A DNA stretch of 64,000 nt from Pseudomonas aegrilactucae (GCF_019168305.1 NZ_JAHTBI010000010.1:270387-334386), one strand, 5' to 3'; counted from the stretch's first letter, positions 9,263-18,328 are shown. The notes: generated by a model not told the origin, from the letters alone. Program-made: numbers and translations.

Positions 9263-10147
9263 ATGAGGCCAGAAATTGCTGTGCTGGATATACAAGGTCA
9301 GTACCGGGTTTACACGGAGTTCTATCGCGCAGACGCCGCACAGAAGACGATCATCCTGATCAACGGCTCGCTCGCCACCACAGCGTCTTTCGCCCAGACG
9401 GTGCGCAACCTGCACCCGCAATTCAACGTGGTCCTGTACGACCAGCCCTACTCGGGCAAATCCAGGGCGCACAACGTCAACGATCACCTGCTGACCAAGG
9501 AAATCGAGGGTCAGATCCTGCTGGAACTGATCGACCATTTTGGCGCCGACCATGTGATGTCGTTCTCCTGGGGCGGTGCCTGCACCTTGCTTGCGCTGGC
9601 GCACAAGCCGCGGCGCATCAAGAAGGCGGTGGTCAGTTCATTCTCGCCGGTCATCAACGAACCGATGCGCGACTACCTGGAGCGCGGCTCGCGCTACCTG
9701 CGCGAGTGCGACCGCTTTCAGGTCGGCAACCTGATCAACGACACCATCGGCAAATACCTGCCGTCGTTGTTCAAGCGCTTCAACTATCGGCATGTGAGCA
9801 GCCTGCACAGTCACGAATACGAGCAGATGCACTTCCACATCCACCAGGTGCTGGACCACGATCTGGAGCGTGCCTTGCGGGCGGCGCAGGCCATCGACAT
9901 TCCGGTGCTGTTCGTCAATGGCGAGTGGGACGAGTACACCACCGCGAGCGACGCCCGGCAGTTTGCCCGGCATGTGCGCCACAGCCACTTCAGCCCGATC
10001 CGCAGTGCCGGGCATTTTCTGGACATGGAAAACAAGGCGGCCTGCCGCGATACACGTGAGGTGCTGCTGGGTTTCCTGCAGCCCCAGGCACGGGAGCAGC
10101 GCGCACGCAGTCACTACGCGCAGGGCCAGCATGCGCTGGCCATTTGA
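9263..10147 (+). CDS. phaG: PhaG, 3-hydroxyacyl-ACP thioesterase/transacylase
   Basis: Links fatty-acid synthesis to medium-chain polyhydroxyalkanoate production by releasing or transferring (R)-3-hydroxyacyl groups from ACP. The 294-residue alpha/beta hydrolase matches P. putida PhaG almost end to end from memory, from MRPEIAVLDIQGQYRVYTEF to the C-terminal GQHALAI. The nucleophile elbow FSWGGA places Ser at about 102. An acid near NGEWDEYT and a His in AGHFLDMEN complete the triad. It is related to RhlA but lacks rhlB or other rhamnolipid genes beside it, supporting the PhaG assignment. The ribosome binding site is AGGAG. It stands alone between rsuA and tRNA-Gly, and a long inverted repeat follows its stop. 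Confidence 0.96.
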   Translation: MRPEIAVLDIQGQYRVYTEFYRADAAQKTIILINGSLATTASFAQTVRNLHPQFNVVLYDQPYSGKSRAHNVNDHLLTKEIEGQILLELIDHFGADHVMSFSWGGACTLLALAHKPRRIKKAVVSSFSPVINEPMRDYLERGSRYLRECDRFQVGNLINDTIGKYLPSLFKRFNYRHVSSLHSHEYEQMHFHIHQVLDHDLERALRAAQAIDIPVLFVNGEWDEYTTASDARQFARHVRHSHFSPIRSAGHFLDMENKAACRDTREVLLGFLQPQAREQRARSHYAQGQHALAI

Positions 10148-10158
10148 ACAGTTCGAGC

Positions 10159-10229
10159 ACCTGTAGCGCAGCCCGCGTCATCATCAGCCCCCTGGGCAGA
10201 AGCAGGATGCACGCCCTTGCGCTACAGGT
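10159..10229. repeat. Long-range 12-bp inverted repeat after phaG
   Basis: ACCTGTAGCGCA (10159-10170) and its exact reverse complement TGCGCTACAGGT (10218-10229) enclose 47 bases. It begins 12 bases after the phaG stop. There is no T-tract, so it is not a standard intrinsic terminator; it may stabilise the 3' end of the phaG transcript or be a degenerate REP-type element. Confidence 0.6.
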
Positions 10230-10296
10230 CGCACGCACGTTTTGCCAAGAAAGGCTTCAAATCGTCACGCAGTTCTGGTACAAAGTGCGCCTGCAA

Positions 10297-10370
10297 GCGG
10301 GTGTCGTATAATGGCATTACTCCAGCTTCCCAAGCTGATAACGAGGGTTCGATTCCCTTCACCCGCTCCA
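10297..10370 (+). tRNA. tRNA-Gly (anticodon CCC)
   Basis: A 74-base tRNA with encoded CCA. Acceptor arms GCGGGTG and CACCCGC pair fully; the anticodon stem CAGC/GCTG encloses the loop TTCCCAA, giving anticodon CCC, which reads GGG codons. The T-arm is GAGGG-TTCGATT-CCCTT and the discriminator base is T. It is close to bacterial glyU-type tRNA-Gly. No att-like duplication or integrase was seen next to it. Confidence 0.95.
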
Positions 10371-10455
10371 GCTTCCTTTCTCAGCCTCCTGCTGACAGCA
10401 ACCGCCAAGGTTACTGAGTCAAACCCCGATTGCTCCGACCTCCAGTGCTCGCGCC

Positions 10456-11238
10456 TCAGCCGCGGTCCAGCATCACCCGTACCTGCTCGGTCGTCACCTT
10501 CGGAATCAGCGATAGCGGGATTCTTGACGTCTGCGACAGGTTGTACACCTCGAATCTACTGCCCATCACCGTCCTGGCCATCAACTTCATCGACGGCAGG
10601 ATCCGGCGCTCGTAATGCTGATCCAGGCCACACGGCGACTTGATCGAGTGCTTGTGCTCGTAGAAACGCCCTGCTGACTGATTCAGGTCAACACCCACCA
10701 GGAAGACCTTGGTAAAACCCACATGGTAGGCAACCTGAAGCGCCAGGTAGGCAACCGTACGCGCGTCGAAGTAACCGTGCTGCATGTCCTTGCTGAAGCC
10801 GATCGAGCGGGCACGCTTGTTCCACAGCGCCCAGCTTCTGGCGTGGTGAGGTTCGCGGTTGAACAGCGAACCGAGCAATGACAGATCGTGAGCCTTCTTG
10901 AGCAGGTACATTTCGCCTGCGGGCGGCTCGACTTCGGGCTGCCACAGCGCTACCCGTTTACTACGCCGCATGGCCAGCGCATACAACCCTGGCTGCTGAA
11001 CACGGAAGTGAGTGTCCGAACAGACGTAAAAGAAGGGATCGATGTCGGTGTCGGCAAACATCGAGATGGCGCCATTCATGGTAATCATCGGCACGTCGGC
11101 GAACTGCTCGATGGGGAAATCCTTCGCGGAACTCCCCGACGCGACGATGATCACCGGCCCCTGTGCGATATTGCGGCACGATGCAAAGCTTTTGACCGAA
11201 CCTTGAGGGTTCCGGCCATTAGAAAGTACAGCTTCCAT
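10456..11238 (-). CDS. Putative MAF/GT42-like glycan biosynthesis protein
   Basis: About 260 residues. The core GPVIIVASGSSAKD, followed by MNGAISMF, DPFFYVCSD, then TVAYLALQVAYHVGFTKVFLVGVDLN, resembles the nucleotide-sugar fold of sialyltransferase-like (GT42) and motility-accessory/DUF115 proteins, where GxGPS binds the donor and a late 'YLxGxD' strand lines the site. No membrane segment is seen from the chosen start. Start choice is uncertain: ATG at 11238 has GGA at a fair distance, ATG 11244 and 11316 are also in frame, and the latter would leave only 59 bp to the divergent SulP gene. An envelope or LPS role is inferred from the fold pattern only. No other glycan genes are nearby. Confidence 0.55.
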   Translation of the reverse strand: MEAVLSNGRNPQGSVKSFASCRNIAQGPVIIVASGSSAKDFPIEQFADVPMITMNGAISMFADTDIDPFFYVCSDTHFRVQQPGLYALAMRRSKRVALWQPEVEPPAGEMYLLKKAHDLSLLGSLFNREPHHARSWALWNKRARSIGFSKDMQHGYFDARTVAYLALQVAYHVGFTKVFLVGVDLNQSAGRFYEHKHSIKSPCGLDQHYERRILPSMKLMARTVMGSRFEVYNLSQTSRIPLSLIPKVTTEQVRVMLDRG

Positions 11239-11375
11239 TGGCATCCAAGGGGTTCGAAGTCGATGAGCATCCAGTATAAACCTAAGTAAGATGATTCCTA
11301 AAACTGCGTAATCCATCCACCATAGCGGCACCTGCTCCAGCGCAGCTTTGCCTGAAACATCACAAGGACTCGTAC

Positions 11376-13079
11376 ATGTTTCTCTCCCGCTGGCTCCCCG
11401 GTCTCGCCAACCTGCTTCACTACCGCGCCGAATGGTTTCGCCCCGACCTGCAGGCCGGGTTGTCGGTTGCCGCCATTCAGATCCCCATCGCCATCGCCTA
11501 CGCGCAGATTGTCGGCCTGCCACCCCAGGTGGGGCTGTATGCATGCATCCTGCCGATGATCGTCTACGCACTGATCGGCAGTTCTCGCCAACTGATGGTA
11601 GGACCCGATGCCGCGACCTGCGCGATGGTCGCCGGCGCCGTGGCGCCCCTGGCCATGGGTGACCCCGAGCGCCTGGCACAACTGTCGGTGATCGTCACGG
11701 TACTGGTGGGATTGATGCTGATTGCAGCAGGCCTGGCCAGGGCCGGTTTCATCGCCAGCTTCTTCTCGCGACCGATCCTGATCGGCTACCTCAACGGCAT
11801 CGGCTTGAGCCTGCTGGCCGGGCAACTGGGCAAAGTGGTGGGGTTCAAGATCGAGGGCAACGGCTTCGTGCTGAGCGTGATCAACCTGTTCGAACGCCTG
11901 GGCGAGATCCATTGGCTGACCCTGTTCATCGGCCTGGCCGGCCTGGCGCTGCTGATCTGGCTACCACGGCGCTACCCCAGGTTGCCTGCGGCACTGGTGA
12001 CCGTGGCCATCGCCACGGCGCTGGCCGGGCTGTTCGGCCTTGACCGTTTCGGTGTAGCGGTACTGGGCCCGGTACCGGCCGGCATGCCGACGCTGGCCTG
12101 GCCGCAGAGCAACCTGGAAGAGATGAAAAGCCTGCTGCGTGACGCGCTGGGAATCGCCACCGTGAGTTTCTGCAGCGCCATGCTCACCGCTCGCAGCTTT
12201 GCCGCCCGCCATGGCTATGCGATCAACGCCAACCACGAGTTCCTCGCCCTGGGCGTGTCCAACCTCGCGGCCGGCGCCTCACAGGGGTTTGCCATCAGCG
12301 GAGCGGATTCGCGCACGGCGGTCAATGACATGGTCGGCGGCAAAAGCCAGTTGGTCGGCATCATTGCCGCCGTGGTGATTGCGCTGTGCCTGCTGCTGTT
12401 CACCGCCCCCATGGCGTGGATTCCACAGGCGGCACTCGGTGCGGTGCTGTTGATGGCCGGCTGGGGGCTGATCGATGTGCAGTCGCTGCGCAAGATCTAC
12501 ACCCTCAGCCGCTTCGAGTTCTGGCTATGCATACTGACCACGGTGGGCGTGCTGGGGGTGGGCGTGTTGCCGGGGATCATCATTGCCGTCACCCTGGCGA
12601 TCCTGCGCCTGCTCTACAGCATCTACCAGCCCACCGATGCGGTGCTCGGCTGGGCACCCGGCATAGAAGGCCAGGTGGACATCCGCCAGCACCAGGATGC
12701 GCGCACCGTGCCAGGGCTGGTGGTGTACCGCTTCGACGATGCGATCCTGTTCTTCAACGCCGACTACTTCAAGATGCGCCTGCTCGATGCGGTGCAACAG
12801 GAGCAAACGCCGCGCGCGGTGCTGTTCGATGCCGAGGCGGTCAGCTCGATTGACGTGAGTGGTATTGCCGCGCTGCGCGAAGTGCGTGAAACCCTGATGG
12901 CGCAAGGCATCGTGATGGGCATCGCAAGGGCCCGTGGGCGCTTCCTGCGCATGCTGGTACGCTCGGGGCTGGCGCGCGAGATAGGCAGCGAGTTGCTGTA
13001 TGGCTCGGTACGCGCGGGGATCCGGGCGTACCGGCTGTGGCGCAACAAGGTGATCCGGCTGGAACAGGAAGGACCTTGA
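11376..13079 (+). CDS. SulP/SLC26-family anion permease with STAS domain
   Basis: A 567-residue inner-membrane transporter with about 12-14 hydrophobic segments. It contains the SulP landmarks: RPDLQAGLSVAAIQIPIAIAYAQ at the N-terminus, VGLYACILP, and GPDAATCAMVAG-type pore motifs. Residues from about 435 form a cytoplasmic STAS domain with the SSIDVSGIAAL phospho-loop-like motif. Family members carry sulfate, bicarbonate, dicarboxylates or other anions; the substrate cannot be fixed from sequence, and no cys or carbonic-anhydrase gene is adjacent. Ribosome binding site AAGGA. It is divergent from the glycan-like gene and convergent with the GDPD gene eight bases away. Confidence 0.9.
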   Translation: MFLSRWLPGLANLLHYRAEWFRPDLQAGLSVAAIQIPIAIAYAQIVGLPPQVGLYACILPMIVYALIGSSRQLMVGPDAATCAMVAGAVAPLAMGDPERLAQLSVIVTVLVGLMLIAAGLARAGFIASFFSRPILIGYLNGIGLSLLAGQLGKVVGFKIEGNGFVLSVINLFERLGEIHWLTLFIGLAGLALLIWLPRRYPRLPAALVTVAIATALAGLFGLDRFGVAVLGPVPAGMPTLAWPQSNLEEMKSLLRDALGIATVSFCSAMLTARSFAARHGYAINANHEFLALGVSNLAAGASQGFAISGADSRTAVNDMVGGKSQLVGIIAAVVIALCLLLFTAPMAWIPQAALGAVLLMAGWGLIDVQSLRKIYTLSRFEFWLCILTTVGVLGVGVLPGIIIAVTLAILRLLYSIYQPTDAVLGWAPGIEGQVDIRQHQDARTVPGLVVYRFDDAILFFNADYFKMRLLDAVQQEQTPRAVLFDAEAVSSIDVSGIAALREVRETLMAQGIVMGIARARGRFLRMLVRSGLAREIGSELLYGSVRAGIRAYRLWRNKVIRLEQEGP

Positions 13080-13087
13080 GCGCGACC

Positions 13088-14161
13088 TCAATAACCCAGG
13101 GTTTCAAGCAGCGCCACTTCGTCCTGAACCTCAGGGCGACCATAGAACCGCAGCACCTGGCCGCTGCGATTGGTGAATATACCGTCCACGCCGGCATCGG
13201 TGACCTGCCTGAAATCGGGTAGTTCATCCACGGTATACACATGCACCAGCAGCCCTTTTTCATGGGCCATGCGGTTCATCCACGGCTTGACCAGGTCGGC
13301 ATAGCTTTGTGTGCCGCCCCCCCTGAGAGCCGCAGAGGGCCCGGCACCGACCGCACCCACGGCCTTGGCGAGGTCGAGCCAACGCTCGAACTCGGCGTTG
13401 TCCCGGGGTTGCTGGCGTGCGTAGAACGCGGCCCTGTCGGTCTCACCAGACTCGGCAAACGACTGCCCCGACAGCGGCTCGATGCTACCCTTGCCCACCC
13501 ACAGCAACTGCACCTTGGGCACCTGCGGCATGGCCTTGTGCAGCAGCCCCAGGCTGGTCGGATCAAAGCTCTGCAGCACCACGCGCCCCGGAGTGTCCAG
13601 CCAGCCGCGCGCCTGCAGCACGGCGTGCAGGTCCTGCTCGATGCCGGGAAACTGCGCGGGCATCTTGGTTTCGATATACAGGCCAGGACGGCGATCCGGA
13701 TTGCCGTCGGCGATGTCGATGACTTCATCGAGGGTCATGATCTTCAGGCCGGCAAACGCTGCGCGGGCACGCTGCGGGTAAGCCTGGTTGTACCAGCTGC
13801 CGACATCCAGGGACTTGAGCTCGGCCAGGGTGAACGCACTGACGGGGCTGCGCTTGCGGGCAGGGAAGCGCGTCGCCACGTCGCTGGTACGCAACAGGTG
13901 ATCATCGTGCACCGCCACCAGCACCCCATCGCGGCTGCGCTGCACGTCCAGCTCCAGGTAGTCGGCGCCCAGTTCACGCGCCAGCAGGTACGCGGGCGCC
14001 GTCGATTCGGGCGCATCGTGGGAGGCCCCGCGATGCGCGATCACTGCCGGGTACGCAATGCCCTGGGCCCTGGCCAGCGCCGCGCCCTGACCCGCCCATA
14101 CCGGTTGGCCGGCAACCAGCCACCCCACGCATGCCACTGCCGCCCATCGTAGTGCCCGCAT
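13088..14161 (-). CDS. glpQ: Periplasmic glycerophosphodiester phosphodiesterase
   Basis: Hydrolyses glycerophosphodiesters to glycerol-3-phosphate and an alcohol, feeding glycerol-P uptake. ATG at 14161 has AGGAGG just upstream; the product is 357 residues, the length of GlpQ. A cleavable signal peptide (MRALRWAAVACVGWLVAGQPVWA) is followed by the metal/catalytic motifs AHRGAS, the Glu in APESTAPAY, LELDVQ and HDDHLLRTSDVA, and later ETKMPAQF and a C-terminal VHVYTVDE...GVDGIFTN. GlpQ is assigned by family and location; UgpQ would be shorter and cytoplasmic. No glpT or glpK neighbours. A run of C (13317-13322) in the Gly/Ala loop region keeps the frame. Confidence 0.85.
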   Translation of the reverse strand: MRALRWAAVACVGWLVAGQPVWAGQGAALARAQGIAYPAVIAHRGASHDAPESTAPAYLLARELGADYLELDVQRSRDGVLVAVHDDHLLRTSDVATRFPARKRSPVSAFTLAELKSLDVGSWYNQAYPQRARAAFAGLKIMTLDEVIDIADGNPDRRPGLYIETKMPAQFPGIEQDLHAVLQARGWLDTPGRVVLQSFDPTSLGLLHKAMPQVPKVQLLWVGKGSIEPLSGQSFAESGETDRAAFYARQQPRDNAEFERWLDLAKAVGAVGAGPSAALRGGGTQSYADLVKPWMNRMAHEKGLLVHVYTVDELPDFRQVTDAGVDGIFTNRSGQVLRFYGRPEVQDEVALLETLGY

Positions 14162-14275
14162 ATTGCCTCCTGCTTGTTGTCGGTTGCCCGAGCATAGTCC
14201 CCGGCGCTGATGACAGTGCGACGGCGTGCTACAGTCGCCACCTGCCAATGTGCAACAAATTCCTACGAGACCTCC

Positions 14276-15301
14276 ATGCCCCTCGCCGACGTAGATGCAA
14301 CCCTGGCGGCCTGGCCGCACCTCGCCACGCTTCATCCCTGTACCGGTCTGCTGCTGGGCAATGGCGCCAGCCGTGCGGTATGGCGGCCGTTCGCGTATTT
14401 TTCGCTGTTCGACCTGGCCCAGCGCGTGCGGCACAAACCGCTTGGGCTGACTGACCAGGCCTTGTTCAAATCCCTGCACAGTGAGCTGTTCGCGCCGGTA
14501 CTCAGCGCGCTGAACACCACCGTGCAAGTCAATGCCGCGCTGGCCATCAGCTCGTCGGCGCCGCTCAATCGCTACTACGCGATCAAGGAGGCGCTGATCC
14601 ATGCCATACGCAGCGTGCACATTGCGTTCAAGCGGCTGCCCGACACGCACCTGGCGGCGATGAACGGTGCACTGCGCCAGTACCGCAACGTGTTTTCCAG
14701 CAATTACGACCTGCTCTGCCACTGGGCCGTGAGCCAGGCGCCGGAAGGCTTTGAGGTGCTGTTCGATGAGGAAGGCGACTTCGACGTCGGCCGGCCCCAA
14801 GGCACAGGCACACGCATGCACTACCTGCACGGCGGCCTGCACCTGCTCAAGACCCAGCACGGCAGCACGCGCCAGCGCGCGGCCAGTGGCAGCCAGTTGC
14901 TCGATGGCTTTGCCATCAACACGCCTGGAGATGTACCGCTGTTCGTCAACGAAGACACCAGCGACAACAAGCTGCGGGCGATTCGCAGTTCCGACTACCT
15001 GACCTGGTGCCATGCCGCACTGGCCAGCCATGGCGAAGGCCTGTGCGTGTTCGGGCATCATCTGGACCGAGCCGATCACCATCTGGTGCAGGCAATCAAA
15101 CAGGCACAACCCACGCATCTGGCGATTTCGATACTGCCGGTAAGCGAGGCCGCCATCGTCAGCCAGAAACAGCATTACGCGCGGGTGTTCGAGGATTGCC
15201 CCGCGTTGGCGCTGTACTTTTTCGATGCGACCACGCACCCGCTGGGGGCGCTGGAGAATATCCCGGCGCCGCCGCCCAAGGCGGTAGGTCGGCGGCGCTA
15301 G
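14276..15301 (+). CDS. DUF4917-family protein (SIR2-like N-terminal motif)
   Basis: A 341-residue soluble protein. ATG at 14276 is used; the open frame upstream runs into the GDPD promoter region. The N-terminus has TGLLLGNGASRAVWRPFAYFSLFDLA, where LLLGNGAS resembles the nucleotide-binding strand of SIR2-like NADase and related proteins. The middle holds SSNYDLLCHW, which looks like the SIR2 'TTNYD' motif, and the C-terminal part has GLCVFGHHLDRADHHL, like the 'GxSlxDxD' segment of the SIR2_2 group. I therefore think DUF4917 belongs to the SIR2-like superfamily, which includes anti-phage NADases, but no partner gene or toxin neighbour is present. Function unknown. Confidence 0.7.
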   Translation: MPLADVDATLAAWPHLATLHPCTGLLLGNGASRAVWRPFAYFSLFDLAQRVRHKPLGLTDQALFKSLHSELFAPVLSALNTTVQVNAALAISSSAPLNRYYAIKEALIHAIRSVHIAFKRLPDTHLAAMNGALRQYRNVFSSNYDLLCHWAVSQAPEGFEVLFDEEGDFDVGRPQGTGTRMHYLHGGLHLLKTQHGSTRQRAASGSQLLDGFAINTPGDVPLFVNEDTSDNKLRAIRSSDYLTWCHAALASHGEGLCVFGHHLDRADHHLVQAIKQAQPTHLAISILPVSEAAIVSQKQHYARVFEDCPALALYFFDATTHPLGALENIPAPPPKAVGRRR

Positions 15302-15451
15302 ACGTCAGATGGGGGGTGGCCTTCGTCGGCAATCCCGGCGAAACGACCACCGCGACGCCAACTGTACGGACACCTTTGTTGCCAACTGTAACAAGATTCC
15401 CCGCCTGGCCTGTGGCTCAATGAGCAGCCACACCAGCCCTCAGGCGCCCTC

Positions 15452-16339
15452 ATGTCTACCCGCGAAAACACCGGCCTGGCCCTCGGCCTGCTCGGCGTGC
15501 TCATCTTCAGCCTGACCTTGCCCATGACCCGTATCGTGGTGCAGGAAATGCACCCGCTGCTCAATGGCCTCGGTCGTGCGCTGGTGGCCGCGATACCGGC
15601 GGCGGTGCTGTTGCTGTGGCGGCGCGAAAAATGGCCCACCTGGCGGCAGATCAAGGGCCTGAGCCTGGTGGCACTGGGGGTGATTCTGGGCTTCCCGGTG
15701 CTGTCGGCCTGGGCCATGCAGAGCGTGCCGGCTTCCCACGGCGCCCTGGTCAACGGGTTGCAGCCGCTGTGCGTGGCCGTGTATGCCGCCTGGCTCTCGC
15801 ACGAGCGGCCGTCCAGGGCCTTCTGGGCCTGCGCCGCGCTGGGCAGTGCGCTGGTAGTGGCCTACGCGATGATCATGGGCGCCGGGCAGATCCAGGCCGG
15901 TGACCTGTTGATGCTGGCGGCGATTGCCGTGGGCGGCCTGGGCTATGCCGAAGGTGGCCGTCTGGCGCGCGAGCTGGGTGGCTGGCAGGTGATCTGCTGG
16001 GCGCTGGTGCTGTCCAGCCCATTGCTGCTCGGGCCGGTGGTGTACCTGGCGCTGCAGCATGAGGGCAGTATCAGCCCGCGTACCTGGTGGGCCTTTGGCT
16101 ATGTGTCGCTGTTTTCGCAGTTCATCGGCTTTTTCGCCTGGTACGCCGGCCTGGCGCTGGGCGGGATTGCGCGGGTCAGCCAGGTACAACTGCTGCAGAT
16201 CTTCTTCACCATTACGCTATCGGCGCTGTTTTTTGGCGAGCACGTCGAGCCGATTACCTGGTTGTTCGCCGGCGGGGTGATCCTGACGGTGGTGTTGGGG
16301 CGCAAGGCGCGGGTGCATCCGGCGCCGGTCAAGACCTGA
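15452..16339 (+). CDS. EamA/DMT-family exporter
   Basis: A 295-residue inner-membrane protein with ten hydrophobic segments arranged as two EamA repeats (about residues 8-140 and 150-285), the plan of drug/metabolite exporters. Repeat ends are marked by WAMQSVPASHGALVNGLQPL and WYAGLALGGIARVSQVQLLQIFFT. Family members export amino acids, metabolites or drugs; the substrate is not predictable here. The ribosome binding site is poor. It lies 150 bp downstream of the DUF4917 gene and is convergent with the methyltransferase gene, with 16 bases between the stops. Confidence 0.85.
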   Translation: MSTRENTGLALGLLGVLIFSLTLPMTRIVVQEMHPLLNGLGRALVAAIPAAVLLLWRREKWPTWRQIKGLSLVALGVILGFPVLSAWAMQSVPASHGALVNGLQPLCVAVYAAWLSHERPSRAFWACAALGSALVVAYAMIMGAGQIQAGDLLMLAAIAVGGLGYAEGGRLARELGGWQVICWALVLSSPLLLGPVVYLALQHEGSISPRTWWAFGYVSLFSQFIGFFAWYAGLALGGIARVSQVQLLQIFFTITLSALFFGEHVEPITWLFAGGVILTVVLGRKARVHPAPVKT

Positions 16340-16355
16340 GCTGCGATGGTGAGGT

Positions 16356-17573
16356 TCAGGCAGGAATCAGGCCGTCCGCCCGCAACAACGTCTCCAGGCA
16401 GTGCTCGTTGACCCCATAGAAGTCCTTCAACGCCTGGATCTTCTCCAGCAATGCACCCGGTGCCGGCGCCTCGCGACGCCGCGTCGCAAGGATCATCTTG
16501 TTCTTGTTGGTGTGCTCCAGTGAAATGAACTCGAACACCTTGGTCTCGTAACCACAGGCCTCCAGGTACAACGCACGCAGGCTGTCGGTCAGCATCTCGG
16601 CCTGCTGGCCCAGGTGCAGCCCATACTGCAGCATCGGCTTGAGCAGGCCCGGGCTGCTCAACTGCGGGCGGATCTGCTTGTGACAGCACGGCGAGCACAT
16701 GATGATTGCCGCACCACAGCGGATGCCGGTATGAATCGCATAATCGGTGGCAATGTCGCACGCATGCAGCGCAATCATCACCTCGATCGCGCTGGGCACC
16801 ACGCTGCGCACATCGCCGCACTCGAAGTGCAGGCCCGGATGCTCCAGGCGCGACGCCGCCGCATTGCACAACTCGACCATGTCCGGGCGCAACTCCACCC
16901 CCGTCACCTGCGCATCACGCTGCAACGTATTGCGCAAGTAGTCGTGGATGGCGAAGGTCAGGTAGCCCTTGCCCGAGCCGAAGTCCGCCACCCGCACCAG
17001 CTGGTCTGCCGCCACTGGCGCAGTGTTCAGGGCATGCGAGAACACTTCGATGAACTTGTTGATCTGCTTCCACTTGCGCGACATCGACGGGATCAGCGCC
17101 TGCTGGCTGTCGGTCACGCCAAGGTCGTGCAGGAACGGCCGGCTCAGCTCAAGGTAGCGCTTCTTCTCACGGTCATGCTCACCCGTCACCGCCGCGCGCA
17201 CCTGCTGCACGGCATTGCAGTGCAGCATCGGCTTGCCCTTCTTGGTGAATTCCAACTGCACTTCATCACTCAGGCTCAGCAGGTGGGCATTGCGAAACGC
17301 GCCGGGCAACAGTTCGTCGATCAACCCCAGCGCTTCATCCAGCGCCAGGTTGCGCGTGATGTCGCGGGTCTTGTAGCGGTACACGAACGACAGGCTGGCC
17401 TGCCCCTTGACCGTCAGCGGCTTGGCCGTGACCCGCTGCAGGTCGAGCTCGCTGCCGACATGGCGGGCCAGTACCAGCTTGAGGAAGGTGTGCTGTTGCA
17501 GGCTGGTGGCGAGCAGCGCCATGAACTGCGCGCGCGCGTCCGGCGCAGCCGGGGCGGTGGGAGTAACGGACAT
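16356..17573 (-). CDS. SAM-dependent methyltransferase (Methyltransf_32 type)
   Basis: A 405-residue cytoplasmic protein. The SAM-binding motif I is VADFGSGKGYLTFAI near residue 190, followed by VTGVELRPDMVELC (motif II), the acidic FECGDVRSV and the ALHACDIATDYAIHTG block that marks the Methyltransf_32 group. CSPCCHKQIRP follows, with paired Cys. The N-terminal 180 residues are a less conserved domain that may bind the substrate. The group is related to rRNA or small-molecule methyltransferases, but the target is unknown. GAGG lies 13 bases before the ATG. The gene is transcribed away from the TPM/lemA operon region in the same direction and may be separate from it. Confidence 0.8.
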   Translation of the reverse strand: MSVTPTAPAAPDARAQFMALLATSLQQHTFLKLVLARHVGSELDLQRVTAKPLTVKGQASLSFVYRYKTRDITRNLALDEALGLIDELLPGAFRNAHLLSLSDEVQLEFTKKGKPMLHCNAVQQVRAAVTGEHDREKKRYLELSRPFLHDLGVTDSQQALIPSMSRKWKQINKFIEVFSHALNTAPVAADQLVRVADFGSGKGYLTFAIHDYLRNTLQRDAQVTGVELRPDMVELCNAAASRLEHPGLHFECGDVRSVVPSAIEVMIALHACDIATDYAIHTGIRCGAAIIMCSPCCHKQIRPQLSSPGLLKPMLQYGLHLGQQAEMLTDSLRALYLEACGYETKVFEFISLEHTNKNKMILATRRREAPAPGALLEKIQALKDFYGVNEHCLETLLRADGLIPA

Positions 17574-17681
17574 GGGGAATGGGTGCCTCGGGTTGCGGAA
17601 GGCGCCCGCAGGCGCACAATGGCGCGCATTTTACGTGGATGACCGCGCCAGGCACAGCCTTTGTCGATCAGCGCACGCCGC

Positions 17682-18299
17682 TCAGTCCAGTACCACCAGT
17701 CGGTTGGGCAGTTCATTGCGCGCGTGGGTCACCGGCACATGGGCGGCCAGCAGTTCGCCGCAAGCCTCGATGCAGGTGACGAACCCCTGCAGCGTCTGGC
17801 CATCGCGCACCTGGGCGGTAAAGCGGCGCACGATGGCCGACCACACCTGGTTGTCGAGCCGGCTGGAAATGCCCTCATCGACAAGTATCTCCACATAACG
17901 CTCGGCTTCGCTGACGAAAATCAGCAGGCCGGTACTGCCCGCCGTGTGGTGCAGGTTCTGCTCCAGAAACTGGCGCCGCGCCAGATTGGAGGCGCGCCAG
18001 TGCCGAATCGTGCGCGGCACCAGCAAGGGCGTCAGGCGCGGCAGGCGAAACACCAGGCACAGCACGATGAAGGTCAGCCATTGCGCCAGCAACAGCCCAT
18101 GCACGCTCAGCCAGCCGCTCAGGTAATGGACTACCCCGGGCACCATCAGTGCCAGCACACTGGCCCACAGCAACGGAACATACGCGTAATCGTCGGCGCG
18201 GGCGGCCAGTACCGTCACCAGTTCCGCGTCGGTGTGCTGCTCGACCCGATTGATCGCCTCGGCGACCTGACGCTGTTCGTGTTCGCTGAGCAATGTCAT
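17682..18299 (-). CDS. TPM-domain membrane protein
   Basis: A 205-residue protein with a TPM (TLP18.3/Psb32/MOLO-1) domain split around two membrane helices: the N-terminal HTDAELVTVLAARADDY, helices near 43-60 and 66-85, then TGLLIFVSEAERYVEILVDEGISSRLD and an amphipathic tail. It is the last gene of the lemA-TPM-TPM operon, 29 bp after the preceding stop. The family pairs with LemA across bacteria; roles in membrane-protein quality control or envelope maintenance have been proposed but are not settled. Confidence 0.8.
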   Translation of the reverse strand: MTLLSEHEQRQVAEAINRVEQHTDAELVTVLAARADDYAYVPLLWASVLALMVPGVVHYLSGWLSVHGLLLAQWLTFIVLCLVFRLPRLTPLLVPRTIRHWRASNLARRQFLEQNLHHTAGSTGLLIFVSEAERYVEILVDEGISSRLDNQVWSAIVRRFTAQVRDGQTLQGFVTCIEACGELLAAHVPVTHARNELPNRLVVLD

Positions 18300-18328
18300 C
18301 TATGTGTGAGTCTCTGTTGTTGAATGCA

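Noticed and set aside
10297..10370. tRNA-Gly as an integration site for a mobile island
   Set aside because: No integrase, no second copy of the tRNA 3' end and no shift to foreign genes are visible nearby.
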